From contig NZ_VWXX01000015.1 of the NCBI RefSeq assembly GCF_008632335.1, positions 1-64,000 on the forward strand: a stretch of DNA of 64,000 bases, in the 5' to 3' direction. Below are positions 62,909-64,000 of this stretch, in pieces. Position 1 is the first letter of the stretch; each line of letters starts with the position of its first letter. Both the position numbers and the translations under genes were made by a program. This DNA is from Thiohalocapsa marina. Lineage in GTDB: Bacteria; Pseudomonadota; Gammaproteobacteria; Chromatiales; Chromatiaceae. The notes below the pieces were generated by a model. It saw only the letters and a program-made list of their open reading frames with translations, had not been told where the DNA came from and did not search any database.

Positions 62909-63778
62909 ATGTCTTCCATCATTGACACACGCCGATTCGTCATTTTCCTGCTTGGCTTGAGCGCCCTGTGGAGCACTGTGGCGCCGGCTGCGGCCGGGCC
63001 TGACATCCGTTCCGGGGCGGCGCTGATCATCGACCACCACGGCAACCGCCTGTACGAGCGCAATCCCACCGAGGTGCGTCCCATCGCCTCCATCACCAAG
63101 CTGATGACCGCCATGGTGCTGCTGGATGCGGATGTGCCGCTGGACGATCCGGTCACCATTAGCGAACAGGATCGCGATCGTCTGCGCTGGAGCCGGTCGC
63201 GGCTGCGCATCGGCGAGGCCACCCTGTCGCGGCGAGATCTGCTGCGGGTTGCGCTGATGTCGTCGGACAACCGGGCCGCGGCGGCCATCGGGCGGACCAC
63301 CTTCGCGGACGGCACGCCGCGCTTCGTCGAGGCGATGAACGCCAAGGCGCAGGCCCTGGGCATGGTGAACAGCCGCTTTGCGGATGCATCCGGTCTCGAC
63401 GCCGGCAACGAGGCCACGGCGGAAGATCTGGTCCGGATGCTGCACGCTGCCTCGCAGTATCCGCTGATCCGGGAGATCACGTCGAGTGAGGCGTTCACCG
63501 CGCATCCCTACGGCGACCGCGGGTCCCTGCAGTATCGCAATACCAATCCCCTGGTGCGCAACGCCGACTGGCGCGTGGAACTGAGCAAGACCGGTTACAT
63601 CAACGAGGCCGGCCGTTGTCTGCTGATGCAGGCGGTGGTGGCGGAGCGCCGACTGTATATCGTGTTGTTGAACGCCCAGGGAAAGCTGACCCCGGTCGGG
63701 GATTCCAACCGTCTGCGCCAGTGGCTGCGCTCTGGCGCACCAGAGCCCGGTCCGCGCGTTACGGCGCGGGGGAGCTGA
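62909..63778 (+). CDS. periplasmic D-alanyl-D-alanine endopeptidase/carboxypeptidase (PBP7-like)
   Basis: A 289-residue S11-family peptidase that trims peptidoglycan cross-links. A signal peptide (VIFLLGLSALWSTVAPAAAG) precedes the three catalytic motifs: SITK (SxxK, about residue 59), SSDN (SxN, about 117) and SKTG (KTG, about 226). The short length without a C-terminal membrane helix fits PBP7/PbpG rather than DacA. It is divergent from the TSUP gene. Confidence 0.93.
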   Translation: MSSIIDTRRFVIFLLGLSALWSTVAPAAAGPDIRSGAALIIDHHGNRLYERNPTEVRPIASITKLMTAMVLLDADVPLDDPVTISEQDRDRLRWSRSRLRIGEATLSRRDLLRVALMSSDNRAAAAIGRTTFADGTPRFVEAMNAKAQALGMVNSRFADASGLDAGNEATAEDLVRMLHAASQYPLIREITSSEAFTAHPYGDRGSLQYRNTNPLVRNADWRVELSKTGYINEAGRCLLMQAVVAERRLYIVLLNAQGKLTPVGDSNRLRQWLRSGAPEPGPRVTARGS

Positions 63779-63949
63779 TTGGCTAGTCTCCGCGGATGCT
63801 CTGAGGGAATTTCCGGAGAAGATTGTATCGAACCCTGATACATTCTGGATGCACACTGTTGCATATTCGCCCCTTTCTGGCATGGTTACTTGATAAGCAT
63901 CGACTAATATATACCCCAATAGTCCAAGCTTATCGGGAGTACCCTTGTC
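63779..63949. other. intergenic region before the last gene
   Basis: AT-richer spacer. No promoter with both boxes at correct spacing was found; CGGGAG at 63934-63939 serves as ribosome-binding site for the next gene. Confidence 0.4.
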
Positions 63950-64000
63950 ATGATGTTTCCTACCCTGATCGCCGGTGGTTTCAGCCTGCTGATGACCACG
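63950..64000 (+). CDS. start of a gene cut by the window edge
   Basis: An ATG at 63950 with CGGGAG eleven bases upstream opens 17 codons (MMFPTLIAGGFSLLMTT) to the end of the window. The residues look like a signal peptide or first membrane helix. Too short to identify. Confidence 0.4.
   Translation, partial: MMFPTLIAGGFSLLMTT

Noticed and set aside
63875-63896. Sigma-54-like TGGCAT...TTGAT before the last partial gene
   Set aside because: The spacing between the two boxes is one base too long and the GC of the -12 element is missing.

Overview
The window looks like a GC-rich gammaproteobacterial chromosome from a sulfur oxidiser, most likely in or near the Chromatiales (Chromatiaceae or Ectothiorhodospiraceae). 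The evidence is the classical gammaproteobacterial order rpsB-tsf-pyrH-frr-uppS-cdsA-dxr-rseP-bamA-skp-lpxD-fabZ-lpxA-lpxB-rnhB, a secreted Gly/Tyr-rich protein of the sulfur-globule type, and a complete soeABC-like sulfite-oxidising molybdoenzyme followed by a TauE-family transporter. Non-ATG starts (GTG, TTG) and 4-bp start/stop overlaps are common.

Layout. 1-60: a perfect 24-bp inverted repeat of REP type. 226-5658 (minus strand): PfkB-family sugar/nucleoside kinase, a secreted Pro/Gln/Arg-rich protein, glnD and map. 6069-20811 (plus): translation factors, then isoprenoid and phospholipid synthesis, envelope biogenesis and lipid A genes. 20779-24724: YihY-family membrane protein, TlpA-like thioredoxin, DUF808 membrane protein, gmk. 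25043-30560: rpoZ, spoT, a DUF2256-DUF3253 fusion, a MetA-like outer-membrane protein, a GPP34-like protein and a ferritin with a good promoter.

30673-47881 is an accessory surface-glycan region. It holds glycosyltransferases, three of the genes for a diacetylated amino-uronic acid (wlbA, wlbB and a UDP-HexNAc 2-epimerase, without the aminotransferase), a Wzx flippase, a methyltransferase, a sulfotransferase, a truncated adenylating enzyme, a FemAB-like acyltransferase, a polysaccharide-deacetylase-like protein and a DPM1-like glycosyltransferase. Base composition changes abruptly several times (AT-richer around 39.0-41.2 kb and 42.15-43.19 kb), as expected of a recombining glycan locus. A toxin-antitoxin pair (HTH protein plus AbiEii-type nucleotidyltransferase) sits between a roughly 105-bp duplicated piece of the wzx 5' end and wzx itself.

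45962-48603 (minus): a type IV pilin gene with a textbook sigma-54 promoter, followed by a GT-C-type membrane glycosyltransferase with TPR-like C-terminus, placed as a pilin glycosylation enzyme would be.

48930-55535 (plus): the most unusual block. It is a three-gene cluster of (i) a five-helix membrane protein fused to a five-CXXCH cytochrome c domain and a TPR tail, (ii) a membrane-anchored FG-GAP/ASPIC-UnbV (CRTAC1-like) protein and (iii) a secreted TPR protein. I know of no described function for this combination.

55683-64000: sulfur-globule-like protein, dusA, soeABC, a TauE/SafE transporter, a PBP7-type D,D-peptidase and the first codons of a gene running off the end. No tRNA, rRNA, CRISPR array or intact insertion sequence was recognised.
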